The translations under genes and the position numbers were made by a program. A DNA stretch of 64,000 nt from Timema cristinae (taxonomy: Eukaryota; Arthropoda; Insecta; Phasmatodea; Timematidae): NCBI GenBank assembly GCA_039000515.1, contig JBCFYV010000012.1:120038056-120102055 (forward strand), in the 5' to 3' direction. Below the pieces are notes generated by a model. The model saw nothing but the letters and a program-made list of their open reading frames with translations, did not search any database and was not told the origin of the DNA. Below, one piece after another: positions 40,270 to 50,817 of the stretch (the stretch's first letter is position 1; every line of letters starts with the position of its first letter).

Positions 40270-40527
40270 CCAGCTTCGGTGGCCACATGGTCTAAGACGT
40301 CGTTCTAACAACAGACTGGGACTACCGATAACGGGGAGATCGGGGTTCAAATCCCGGTCGTGTGTATGAGAGGGTTTTTTCCTAAATTATTTGTACTCTA
40401 CTTTCGCGCAAATGGGGCACATTTTCTTTAAATTCAACCTTCCTCATCCCTGACTTATTAGCGTAGTCCATACATATTATTCGTATAGCCCGTAAAGGCA
40501 GTAAGACGCGATGCTAAAATAAATTTC
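40270..40527 (+). repeat. SINE family A, full-length reference copy
   Basis: Head CAGCTTCGGTGGCCACATGG, TCTAAGACGTCG, ACGGGGAGATCGGGGTTCAA (A and B boxes in place), and body CCTAAATTATTTGTACTC, CAACCTTCCTCATCCCTGAC and ATTAGCGTAGTC. The tail is AGCCCGTAAAGGCAGTAAGA + CGCGATGCTAAAA. It directly precedes the R1 copy at 40528. Confidence 0.85.
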
Positions 40528-41084
40528 ACGATGCCACCTCCTTGTGTATTCTGCCTCCCTAATACCTACATTTAAATATCAGGAGCAGGTTTCTCTGGAA
40601 CCAGTCTGTGACGATTGGAACAGTTTGTTTGAAGACATGGGTGTGTAAAAACACAGGACAGGGTGTAAGTAGAATTCACAACTCCACTATAGTCAGGAGG
40701 TCCCAGGTGATGAGAACTAAACGATGAACATTCCCAGTAAAAATGTAATTTGATTGAATCCCAGGGAAAGGGGATGTATTTGCAAAGGAACCGATTATAA
40801 TCTGGTCTACTACAGCAGATGGTGACCTGGCGGTCTAGGGGTAAGGTGTCAGACTTCTGTGCTGGCGGTCGGGGTTCAATCCTCGGTCCCGGCACAGATT
40901 TATCTGATTACCAAACCCTTCCTTCACCTCTGACAAGACATCTTGCGAATGTGGGGAATGCCAGGTCGCCACCGTGGTTCGGATTCCACGTTAAACTGTA
41001 GGTCCTTCATTTCATCTCACAATCACCCTACCATTACACATTAGCGTAAGTGCGTATAACCCGAATGGGTAGTAAGACGCGGTG

Positions 41085-41118
<34 letters not shown>

Positions 41119-41320
41119 AGCAGATCTATTGTTAGTGACACGTTCAACCACCTAGCGCTGTAGTCTATACGTGAGTGTGAGAAGTTAATCTCTGTTATTA
41201 CTTTATTGTAGCTCATTTGATAATGTTTGGTGTTAACGTTCTCGGGAGAAATTAAACTGAAGGACAAACTTTAAAATTTGAGAAATCTCGACTTTATATT
41301 CTTTTGATTTGAATAGGCAG
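40528..41320 (+). repeat. Dispersed repeat R1, split by a SINE
   Basis: Matches 4738-5235 on both sides of the SINE at 40821-41115. The intact sequence at 5010-5030 shows the original site. Confidence 0.85.
40821..41115 (+). repeat. SINE family B, full length, nested in R1
   Basis: GGTGACCTGGCGGTCTAGGG to the B box GGTTCAATCC, the complete body, and the tail ACCCGAATGGGTAGTAAGAC with an ATA repeat. TACAGCAGAT is duplicated at 40811-40820 and 41116-41125. Its boundaries are fixed by the empty R1 copy at 4738. Confidence 0.93.
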
Positions 41321-41557
41321 ATAAATTTTCTGGACAAAATTCAAAGGAATGTTTATTAAAACATAAAATTTTCCTTTTAAAATTAACGATTTGACATCTC
41401 TGCCTTTAATAAAAAGGTGCTTACCACCTGCCATTAGACCAGCCAGATGTTTTCAGTCCCTATTAATATTAGTAGTATCAGCAGATAACCAAAACTACCC
41501 GATTCATTGAGTATATGGCGTTAGGCTTGTATTGTATTTGGTATGGCCATTGATGGG

Positions 41558-42020
41558 GTGGAGTTTGAATCCCAACCTAAGGCGATGTGAATCATTATCA
41601 CCGTGTTTTTCCCATCCTTTCCCCAAACCTGACGTGGATGCATTTATTCTTTTAATTCACCCTCCTTAATCATAAAACTTGGATTATGCCGTTGGTAGTC
41701 CTAATAACGGGCATTTGTAGCACCTTTTAGGAGAATCAACTATATTATTATTAGTAATAGTATTAGCACCGCGTCTTACTACCCGTTCGGGCTATACGCA
41801 CTTACGTTAATGTGTAATGGTAGGGTGATTGTGAGATGAAATGAAGGATAAGAGCTCAAATCCATATCGGGTGGTTTTCTTAGATGGATTTATACTTTCA
41901 ACCCTGAGAAAATGTCAGTACAGTTCTTCAAAATTCAACCTTCCTCGTCACTGTCATACTAGTGTCGTGAATATACGCATGGTCCAAAAGGGTAATAAGA
42001 TGAGATTCTAAAAAAAACAT
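41558..42020. repeat. Mosaic of SINE A and B fragments
   Basis: 41558-41745 is a worn plus-strand family A-like piece (GAGTTTGAATCCCAACC, CACCCTCCTTAATCATAA). 41757-41855 is the family B 3' end on the minus strand (GCACCGCGTCTTACTACCCG to GAGATGAAATGAAGGA). 41862-42015 is a plus-strand family A body (CTCAAATCCATATCGG, CAACCTTCCTCGTCACTG). Confidence 0.6.
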
Positions 42021-42815
42021 TGACGAGGAATAAAAAAAAAAATGGGTGGTGAGGGAGTGAATTTTTAAAATCTCTACTTGATGTGGCCATCAATAAACCT
42101 GTTTTGTTTGCTTCTTAAATCATTCTACTTCTAAGTAACACTCTTACAGACCCTTCTGTTTTGTTAACTTTTCTTATTTTAATATAGACAACGATCTATG
42201 TCGATGAATATTGAAACCCGCGGGCGATTAAATCGTTCATCAAGTAAAGGATTTTGAGATATGGACAAAATGTTTTGAATTCCACGACTCCAGCAACCGC
42301 TTTAATCGAAACATATTTACAATGTCAATAGACATCCATCTATCTTTTTCCCCCTTCGTCACGAAGCTCAATACAGTCTACATTAATCCGCAGTAGTGTT
42401 TTATTTAAATCATAACTTTTGTTGTTTTTTCCCCTCTCATGTGGTTATTTGATTGGTTTCCACCTTTTTATTTATGTTCTTACCCCTCCAGGCTGGTCTA
42501 ATTCTCTGGTTGACAAGGCTACCTAAGATATACGAACCTTGCCTTGTAAGGCCCGTGTAATAACTTCACGGCCACCGGTACCGCGCATGCGTCGTTTTTT
42601 CTACAGGCTCTCTAAAGCTACGATATACAACCTTAATAGCGTGCATAACATACCAATCAACTCTGTGATACAGTCGGCTTGAAATAGTAACTTTACATGA
42701 GAACTTAATGTTTTCGCCCTAACTCGTTGGAAAACTATTCAATATTCTGATATGGGGAAAAAAAATCCGTCTATTTAAATGTAACGAGTGCGCTCGAGAT
42801 AATTTTAAGTTTTAA

Positions 42816-42969
42816 GGTGGAGTTGTAGGGAAAGTGAGATAAGGGCCATGTTTTTTTTGCAGTTTTATGTTTGTACTGAAGCAATATTTTATTTATTTTG
42901 ATAAAAAAAAGTTCTGATATAAAAGTTTCGAAAAAACTTACCCTTTATTGCCTTCCCTACATCCCCAGC
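42816..42969. mobile_element. TTAA-flanked foldback element, internally deleted copy
   Basis: TTAA (42812-42815), then GGTGGAGTTGTAGGG; the right end is CCCTACATCCCCAGC, then TTAA (42970-42973). The inside retains TTTTTGCAGTTTTATG and CTGATATAAAAGTTTCG, as in the copies at 48746, 53352 and 62769. Confidence 0.7.
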
Positions 42970-43175
42970 TTAAAGTTTCCCCTTCAGTTTAATTTCTCCC
43001 GAGGACGTTAACACCAGAAACATTATCAAATGAGTAAAAATAAAGTAATAACAGAGATTAATCTCTCACACTCACGTATAGACTACAGCGCTTGGTGGTT
43101 GAAGTATCACTAACGTCGGGTGTGCTGTAGATCAGATCCTTTACTAAAACATTTCCTTTCCCTGGGATTCAATAA
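42970..43175 (-). repeat. Dispersed repeat R1 fragment
   Basis: The reverse complement matches the last 200 bp of 4738-5235 (CTCATTTGATAATGTTTCTG, GTGTTAACGTCCTCGGGAGA). Confidence 0.8.
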
Positions 43176-43411
43176 TCTTAAACTCTTGTCAAACAAATTT
43201 ATTTTATAACTGCTTTTATATTTTATTTTAGTATTTTCTAACACATTTTGTTCCTCCCACTTAGGTCCCCTTCTCCCCCTCACCCCTTCCTATTTGATGT
43301 ATTTATGTAATAGTCTCTCCCTCAGCCCAGCTCCATCACTTACTTAATAGGCCGCAAGCCACCACAAGCCACCATCTCCACCCTTAATCAGAATTTTTTA
43401 TTATAAATGTA

Positions 43412-43966
43412 TACAGGATGTTTGGAATCTCATATCCCAAGCCGCGCATATAGCTTGTTTGAACCAAAAGTAATACCAAATCCCTGAACACTTATATCCG
43501 GCTAACTCTGCCATTAAATTGTGTTCAAAATTTTGGCTTACAACGCCGGGAGAGCAAAGCTGTTTAAGCATGAGTATACAACAGGTTGCATAGGAGTTAG
43601 GCGCGTGGCACTACACACCTCTACAGCTTGGAGGACGGCAGCAGAACATACCACAATTAATAGTAAAAAACACACCAGTCCATCTAGAAATGAGAATACG
43701 TTTGAGGGTCGTCATTAACGGTCCTACATCACAGGAAGTGCTTGCCATTATTACATGTGCAGTGACGCGTGCCTAACTCCTATGCAACTTGTTGTACACG
43801 CATGCTTGAACAGTCTTGCTCTCCCGGCGCTATACGCCCAAACTTTGAACACATTATAATGGTATTAGCATAGTTTTCCGGATGTAAGTGTATAGGGATT
43901 TAGTATTACTTCTGGTTAAAACAAGCTATATGTGCAGTTTGGCTCTGAGTTTAGGAACACTCTGTA
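43412..43966. mobile_element. Mariner-like MITE with about 200-bp inverted arms
   Basis: 555 bp starting TACAGGATGTTTGGAATCTC and ending (reversed) TACAGAGTGTTCCTAAACTC, with TA on both sides. The arms reach to about 43620 and from about 43760 (TGCATAGGAGTTAGGCGCGT versus its reverse at 43772-43791). The core of about 140 bp has no transposase. A TA target and TACAG ends fit the Tc1/mariner group. Confidence 0.75.
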
Positions 43967-43989
43967 TATATATGTTTATCCTTCCAGCT

Positions 43990-45598
43990 GTGCATTCGCT
44001 CTAAGTACTAATATCACAATAATATAATATTATGAATTCTAGAAGTTACCCAGTCAGAATGTTGATTAAGGCCTATGTAATAGCTTTCTATTCAATCTAG
44101 CGAAGTAGGAACTTTTTAATTGTGTGTAGTCTACCCGATATTCGGTATTATCGTAACATCTGTTAGACGCTGCCCTAAAAGACAAGGGACTCTTCTTCCA
44201 AAGGCAGTGGCTATAAGGGCGTGAGATCGAGTTGAGAAGATATGAGATGACCTTGACTATTTGATTGGTCCATCCCAGTCCGGCCGGAATAACTATTAAA
44301 CCTTCACGGCCATGGCGGAAGAAAGGAGGTGTGATCATGTCTTGCTTGGCTTCTGTTTTTGTGACGTCACTTCGTCTGAGTTTTAATAACAGCACGGGAG
44401 GATTGTAAAATACATACAGTTACGAGTTTAACAATTTATGTAATTACGTTATTTTTAACCAATTTGAATAATTATATCGCAATATAAGTTGTCGATAGGC
44501 CTTAAATAATTTGTTTTTACGCATTAAATATTCATTATTTCTCTAACTTTAAGAAATCAAAACTTTTGTTAACAATACAATTTAATATTCAAAACTATGG
44601 AATATTTGTGTGTATCTAAGCATTCGAATGTTCTATATCAGTGATGCCACGAAAATATGGAAAAGTTAAGTCCACAAGTATTGAAATGTTAAAAAAAATA
44701 ATCATTATTTTAGTGTTTCTACAATACAATTTTAATCAATAAGGAATATTTTTATTTTGAGCACATTCTTCGTTATAAAGCCTGGACATAAGGTCGTTTC
44801 ATACCAAGGGTGCAAATATATATAGAGGTTGTATCAAAGGGTGCCACCCTGGTAAAAAGTTGAGAACTTTTTTTCAATGTGATTGTCTTAAACATTTAAA
44901 ATGTATTTTAAATGTGGCGGGGGGGGGGGGGGGAAGAAGGGGAGATATGTTGGTGACTGTACATTAATATTAGGGCACAAGTCTTTCAGAGGTGTGTAAA
45001 ACACACAATTTGATTAAATATAAGCTTAAAAGCGTCAACTTCAACATCCACACCATGTGAATAATCATTAGTTAATGGCTATATGGCAAGATGACGTCGC
45101 CCCGAGTGACTACGAAGATACCCGAAGATTGACGATTGTATCTTGTATGATCTCACCAGCCTTTCTTACTCCATGTTCAGTAAAGATGGAATATGAACAC
45201 GGAAGCAGCCAACACATGTTTATCTGCTAGGACTGTACAATTCCAATGAAAATATACTGTTTTAATTATAATTAGAGGTATAATTTAACAATTAAGACAG
45301 GTAGTTGTATTACTTCTCTTATTTTTAAAATCAACGTTTAGCCATCACAAACATTAGTTTTACCCAGATTAATGGTAAACATAAATGGTTTCTCATAATA
45401 GAAAGCTTACGTTAAAATATAGGAGATTTTGTAGTTTATAAGAACAAGCCTAGATCCAGATATAATCACATCACACCACTCCATTGCGGTATAGCTAAGA
45501 AACTGTGCAAATAGTTCAAAAAACAACTCAGCACTTAAGCCATCCTCACTAACTTTTTACCTCACTTTTCTATCCTTGCATACTCCCTTTACTTCAAC
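43990..45598. other. Gene-free stretch with one weak start-codon context
   Basis: AT-rich. At 44309-44328, GCCATGGCGGAAGAAAGGAG is followed by GTGTGA and, 30 bp later, a CRE-type TGACGTCA (44361-44368). This could be a promoter with a first exon (MAEERR), or chance. A poly-G tract lies at 44918-44932. No other feature is seen. Confidence 0.25.
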
Positions 45599-45600
45599 TA

Positions 45601-45835
45601 CAGTAGCCCCATGGCTTCTTTGGTGCTGACTGACAGCTCACAGCTGACTTCTGACAGTCAACATTTAGGTATATACCTAAATTTTTACTGTCAAAAATGA
45701 CAGCTGCTAGACACATGTTTTTGCAGATCATCTGGTTCGACGTAGGGATACGTAGTTTGGTCTGGTAACTTTTTAAAGCTATCAGAAGTCAGCTGTGAGC
45801 TGTCAGTCAGCACCAAAGAAGCCATGGGGCTACTG
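45601..45835. mobile_element. TA-flanked MITE with CAGTAGCCCC ends
   Basis: 235 bp, ends CAGTAGCCCCATGGCTTCTT and its reverse, with TA at 45599-45600 and 45836-45837. The terminal inverted repeats are about 55 bp and nearly perfect (CAGCTCACAGCTGACTTCTG). There is no coding content. A worn relative lies at 38063. Confidence 0.88.
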
Positions 45836-45910
45836 TACATCCATTAACCGAGTCATACATGCTCTTTTATTCTTAAAATTCTTAAGGTTTCTCTATCAAA
45901 CCTGTCTTTA

Positions 45911-46305
45911 CTTAAATTATTGTCTCCGCATAAACACGTTTTCTAAAACTAGATAGAAACATGTTATAGTTTGTCATTTTTTTAGAATGAACCTTAGATG
46001 CGAAATGAGGAAGAAAATAAGGTTTAAATATTTGAAGAGTTTAGAAAATAATAAATTTAAATAATATTGCAAAATTGTTACCACTTGTATTTTCTTAATT
46101 TTTTTTTAATAACAAGTATAAAAAAATAAAAAAAACACATGAGGTAGCACTATTGATTAAATTTAATATTATATAAACGTTTTAAATATTTAAACCTTAT
46201 TTCCTTTCTCATTTCACAACCAAGGTTCATTTTGAATATGAAAAGCTACAACATTTTTTAATTCTAGTTTTATAAAACGTGTTTGTGCGGAGACAATAAT
46301 TTAAG
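45911..46305. mobile_element. Foldback MITE with about 123-bp arms
   Basis: CTTAAATTATTGTCTCCGCA at 45911 is mirrored at 46286-46305. The arms continue inward to AAGGTTTAAATATTT (46019-46033) and its reverse at about 46185. The middle is AT-rich. No clear target duplication. Confidence 0.8.
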
Positions 46306-46416
46306 TTAGGGCTCTTTTTATAGGTTTTAAGTTCTGGAATATATTCAAAAATTTGGTGATCGTTATAGTCAAATTAAAAATATATTAATTTAACCCTGCT
46401 AACAAATAGTTATAAG

Positions 46417-46988
46417 CAGGGCTGATCCTAAGCAATTTGGAGCCCCTGCGAATTGTAGAATGTGGGCCCCATATATATGTTTTTTTAATAAAAGATTAGA
46501 GCAATCCAATCGCATAAAAAGTTAGTTAATATGAAGCAGACTAAACACAAAATATATTAGGGTAACTATGTCTTATATTATCTTGAAAATAAAACAAACA
46601 TGCGAGCTTGAACTAATTATTTAAAAGAGACTATTGATTGACTGATTATTTTGGGATTGTATGAACTACTCATAGGAGATGAATTATGCATATATTATGG
46701 TTTTTATATGAAATATAATATAGGTTTAACATTTTTATTACAATGTTATGAGAAATCATTAAATAAATTAATTTTAAAAAAATTAATTAAAGGAGGAGTA
46801 AAAACTAACAAACACTAAACGAACAACTGGTGCTGTTGTAACTAATTTTATTTTACCGCTTTAATATTTTTTTCCTACCATTTTATTGATATATTTAAAC
46901 GATTAAAACAAAGAGCTATTTGTAGGGCCCCAAATCCTTGACGGCCCCCTGCGGGCGCATCGCTCACATAGGCCAAAAACTGGCCTTG
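46417..46988. mobile_element. Non-autonomous hAT element with perfect 8-bp target duplication
   Basis: 572 bp, left end CAGGGCTGATCCTAAGCA, right end (reversed) CAAGGCCAGTTTTTGGCC, flanked by GTTATAAG at 46409-46416 and 46989-46996. The subterminal parts are GC-rich (GGAGCCCCTGCGAATTG; GGGCCCCAAATCC), as in hAT elements. The inside is AT-rich with no transposase. Confidence 0.85.
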
Positions 46989-46996
46989 GTTATAAG

Positions 46997-47880
46997 ATAA
47001 TAGTCACAGCACATGACTTTTTATATAGTCATTAAATTAAAATTGTAAATATATTTTAATTAATAATTACATATAATTTGAGAAGACTGAATGTCTCTAG
47101 AATTTATTTGGAGATTTTTATGACAGGGGTTCAAACAATGTGAATGATATGTATTTGTGGCATTTATAGGTAGTTAACTTTTTAATAAACAACAACTTTA
47201 AAGTTAAATGTATAACACACTAATGTCTCGTTCGTGAATAAATAATTAATAAAAAGTATAAAAAGAAAATAATGTAGGTTCTAAAACTAAAATGATTTTT
47301 ATAAAATTTAATATTATTTTGTAAATTAATTACTAATCAAAGTTTTCCGCTCTATGAAAAGGACTTACTAAATTTCAAAGAAATTAGAATCGATAAGAAA
47401 GGTTAATTCTATTAGTATAGATTGATTTGTTAAAGGATATTTAATTTCATCATCGGCTCCATGTTGGGGTCAAGACAAGACCTGGTATATTTACCTATTC
47501 GAATCCCGGCCAGGTCAAAGTTACTTGGTCTTAACGCGGTACGAACTCGGGTTCGGTGCAAGGGTATCTGAATTCTCTAAAGTTGTGATCCCAGGTGTTA
47601 ATAACCCCTATCTTGTATTAGAAGCCTTTAAAATTTAAAAACAATAATGCACAGTACCTATCATCAGAATTGCGGCTACTAATTTAAGATAGTTGGTTGT
47701 ACCTTAATTTCTATTAGTATCAACTGTAAGTAAGGTAGTTTTTTTTTTTTCAAGTTTCGAGGAAGGAGTGTTTTTTTTACCCCCCTAAACTTTAGGTCAA
47801 ACGTTACAAAAGCACACACATGCAGTCAGAACGAGACAATCTTACTTCTTACGACAGCCATTAGTAGTCGGGGAAACAAA
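46997..47880. other. Gene-free AT-rich stretch
   Basis: A B-box-like ATTCGAATCCCGG near 47498-47510 and AGACAAGACCTGG suggest a very worn tRNA-derived fragment. Nothing else is recognised. Confidence 0.35.
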
Positions 47881-47884
47881 ACAA

Positions 47885-48210
47885 AACACGCATGGTAGCC
47901 ATCTTGTTTGTTCCGAGAGCTTGTTATCCTCACACCTGCAATCTCCTTGTGGGCGCCTGTTTATGGGCGTATTTCTCATTGTTGTTTGTCCGTCTCGTTA
48001 TATTGTTGCTACAGTCCAATGGGCTGTGCCCCGGACGGAATAATTGAACTATCTCGCTCGGTTGATTGTCTCGGAGATAGATGGCGTTGGCTACCAGACG
48101 TGGACCTAATAAATTGTCGCCCTGGAGTTACCCATTTATGGTAGTGGTACGACTAGGATCAACAATGGCGGCAGAGCGGTACAACTCAAAGAACATTCTC
48201 TGGTAACAGG
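47885..48210 (+). promoter_or_regulatory. Candidate promoter and first exon (weak)
   Basis: This island has more balanced base composition than its AT-rich surroundings. It has GTAGCCATCTTG (47895-47906, YY1-like) and CCAATGGG (48017-48024). At 48165 an ATGGCGGC context opens MAAERYNSKNIL and runs straight into CTCTG|GTAACA (48203). That is what a short first coding exon could look like, but no downstream exon was found and the frame otherwise stops at once (TAA). The product is unknown. Confidence 0.25.
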
Positions 48211-48271
48211 TTTTATCTTATCAACAGTGAAAATAAAGAAAACATTGAACTTATCTACATTACTATATTTA

Positions 48272-48648
48272 TGTACATAATATATAGTTATAGGCCCTAT
48301 TATACTACCTATATTATTCTTATTATTATTAGCACCACGTCTTACTACCCGTTCGGGTTATACGCACTTACGCTAATGTGTAATGATAGGGTGACTGTGA
48401 GATGAAATGAAGGACCTACAGTTTAACGTGGAATCCGAACCACGGTGGAGGTCTGGCATTCCCCACATTCACAAGATGTCTTGTCAGAGGTGAAGGAAGG
48501 GTTTGGCAATCAGATAAATACGTGCAGGGACCGAGGATTGAATCCCAGACCCCCAGCATATACAATAGTATAATAATATAATACTACATATTATATATTA
48601 TTATAATATAGGTAGTATAATAGGGTCTATAACTATATATTATGTAAT
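48272..48648. mobile_element. AT-rich inverted repeat around a truncated SINE B
   Basis: ACATAATATATAGTTATAGG, then CCCTATTATACTACCTATA, at the left are mirrored at 48605-48647 with one change. Between the arms lies SINE B on the minus strand. Probably a small MITE that received a SINE. Confidence 0.7.
48314..48560 (-). repeat. SINE family B, head truncated
   Basis: The minus strand has the B-box area (TGGGATTCAATCCTCGGTCC), the body (CTGACAAGACATCTTGTGAA, CCACCGTGGTTCGGATTCCA) and the tail ACCCGAACGGGTAGTAAGAC + GTGGTGCTAATAATAA. The A-box part of the head is missing. Confidence 0.85.
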
Positions 48649-48745
48649 AAATGCATACATTATACATATAATTATTAATTATATAAAATATATATTATAT
48701 GTTCTGTCTTACGACAGGTCCATTTCTTTTTTTCAGTGAACTTAA

Positions 48746-49109
48746 GGCGAAGTGGAAGGGACGTAAGGAAAGGTCAGTGATTTTGCAGTTTTTTGTAAAC
48801 ATTTATTTGTCAAAATACATCAAACATTTCTTCTCTAGAAACAGAGAGTTTAATTCACTTCACACGGTGATATCAACATGTTGGATATTTGTCAGGTCTC
48901 CTGGAATTTATCAAACTTTTTCTCTTCATTTAAAGTTTCCCATGTAATGCAAATATGTTCAGACAGTATTCAACAATGTTGATATCACCATCTGAAGAAA
49001 TTTAACTAATCGTTGCTGGATAAGCAATACTTATATTTTGAACAAAGAATGTTTTGCTATAAAAACTGCAAAAACACATACCTTTTCTCGCGTCCCCTAC
49101 AAGTCCATC
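48746..49109. mobile_element. TTAA foldback element, copy 2
   Basis: Left end after TTAA (48742-48745): GGCGAAGTGGAAGGGACGTA, then GGTCAGTGATTTTGCAG. The right end mirrors it with CTGCAAAAACACATACC, CTCGCGTCCCCTACAAG. The inner arms mirror GATATCAACATGTTGGATAT / TTCAACAATGTTGATATCAC. The right TTAA has become CTAA. Confidence 0.75.
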
Positions 49110-49559
49110 TAAATCGCCAATGAGCCCTGTCCCCTGACTCCTCCTTGAGCTTCCAGAATTATATATAATATTATTTAATTATATATATTATATTATTATT
49201 AGCGTCTATTGAATAGTTTTGCATACAAAACCATTTGCTAAAAACCCATTTAAAACTAAACTTAAATAATACATTTACATTTTTTTCTGACATAAATTAA
49301 AACGAAAGTTCCAACAGTCCTTCTAACCCATTTATATAAACAGGTTACCATATAAAGAACCTTATCTGACAGTTTAAAACAATACTCGAATATCTACTTA
49401 ATATTCATACGTCAAGTGGGCTAATGTGCCCGCCACCTTTGATAAATGTTGTCAAGTTCTTACAGCTGTTGGATAGATAGCAACCTTTGGTCAATATTGG
49501 TTTATTTAAATTTATTTATAAGTTGGTACTTGCCGGGAATCAAACGCACAACACAGTAA

Positions 49560-49758
49560 ATAGCGAGTCTGTCCACTGAGTTGAGGGTCCCCGGTTTGGT
49601 TCTCGATATGTCCAGAATATATATCAATGGTGAAATGTGGGTTTACCCTTTCGCAATGGACGCTGGGTATTGTGTCTGTTAAAGATTTAATTTAAATTTT
49701 AAGTCGTGTGCTTATATAAACTGTCGTTTTAGAAAATGCTCGTTAAAAAAAAGGCAAT
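49560..49758 (+). repeat. SINE family C, nearly complete
   Basis: AGCGAGTCTGTCCACTGAGT, a worn B box (GGTTTGGTTCTCG), GAAATGTGGGTTTACCCTTT, TATTGTGTCTGTT, GTCGTGTGCTTATATAAACT and an A-run tail. Confidence 0.75.
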
Positions 49759-50702
49759 TCATTCTTTTGTTTTTAGAATTGTCGCCTCCACCCTTCCTTG
49801 GTTCGATCTGTTAGGATAGATAGCGGGTAAGGGTAGGGTCGGTGGCAATGTGGTTGGTTGGGTTCTAAATGGTACTGGAGGTTTCGTTTTTGGGTTTATT
49901 AGTGAAACCAAGAGGTAATATAAAATGTGGTGTTAAAAGGTGTCATAAAGAAATATACAACTTGGACGTATGCCCTCGTGAGAGAACTGGCTTAGTCAGT
50001 AATATGTGATATGTTGGCTCGTCTGACACCTCTCGTGACCCCCTACAGACTCGAACCCGGTATCCTGGGGATGGAGGCTATCCTCTAGTACTACTACCAC
50101 TGATGATCCGATGTTCTAATCCGTTTGGTCCGGTGATGGGCAGAGTAACGCCCCGGAAAAGATATCAATGTGTCAACCTCGATAGCAATAAAACAGAAGT
50201 TCTTATAGCCCAATCCGGCCCAGTTACTCCACAGCTCTAACAATTTTGTTGTGAGTAGTCAGCATTCTTTCTTAATGTTTAATAATTCATTACGATAAGT
50301 TTGCTTGGACAGTTATTTCAGTCACGTAGATCCAACAAAGTTCTGTAAATTAAAATAAACATCCTAATCTAGCTCAGGGTTGTGACAGAATTATGAAAAA
50401 TATCACTCGAACCTTTAAAAGAACTGCGTGTTTTAACCAACAAGAAAACTCTCTGTACACGATATAGATTTTTTTTTTAAACTTGATAGTTATATTAGTA
50501 TTGATTTACGTATATCAATGGAATCGGATATTTTCTGATAAGCTTTTAGAATGGCTTTGAAATATGTTTCTCCTTTAGGAAAATTTCCATCTTGAAAAAT
50601 TTGCAGGAAAATTTTCGCTTAAAACTATTCGGAAAAGCTTTCAATTAGTTTTTTTTTTATTTATAGTTATTTGAACAGATTGATTGCACACGAGATATTC
50701 AA

Positions 50703-50817
50703 AGTTTCAAAATTCCCCCTCAGTTTAATTTCTTCCGAGGACGTTAACACCAGAAACATTATCAAATGAGTAACAATAAAGTAATAACAGAGATTACTCT
50801 CACACTCACGTATCGAC
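50703..50817 (-). repeat. Dispersed repeat R1 fragment
   Basis: The reverse complement matches the R1 3' region (TCACACTCACGTATCGAC..., GTTAACACCAGAAACATTAT). Confidence 0.8.

Noticed and set aside
43521..43718. 65-codon frame inside the TA-flanked element as a transposase
   Set aside because: It lies largely in the inverted arm and has no DDE/DDD landmarks.
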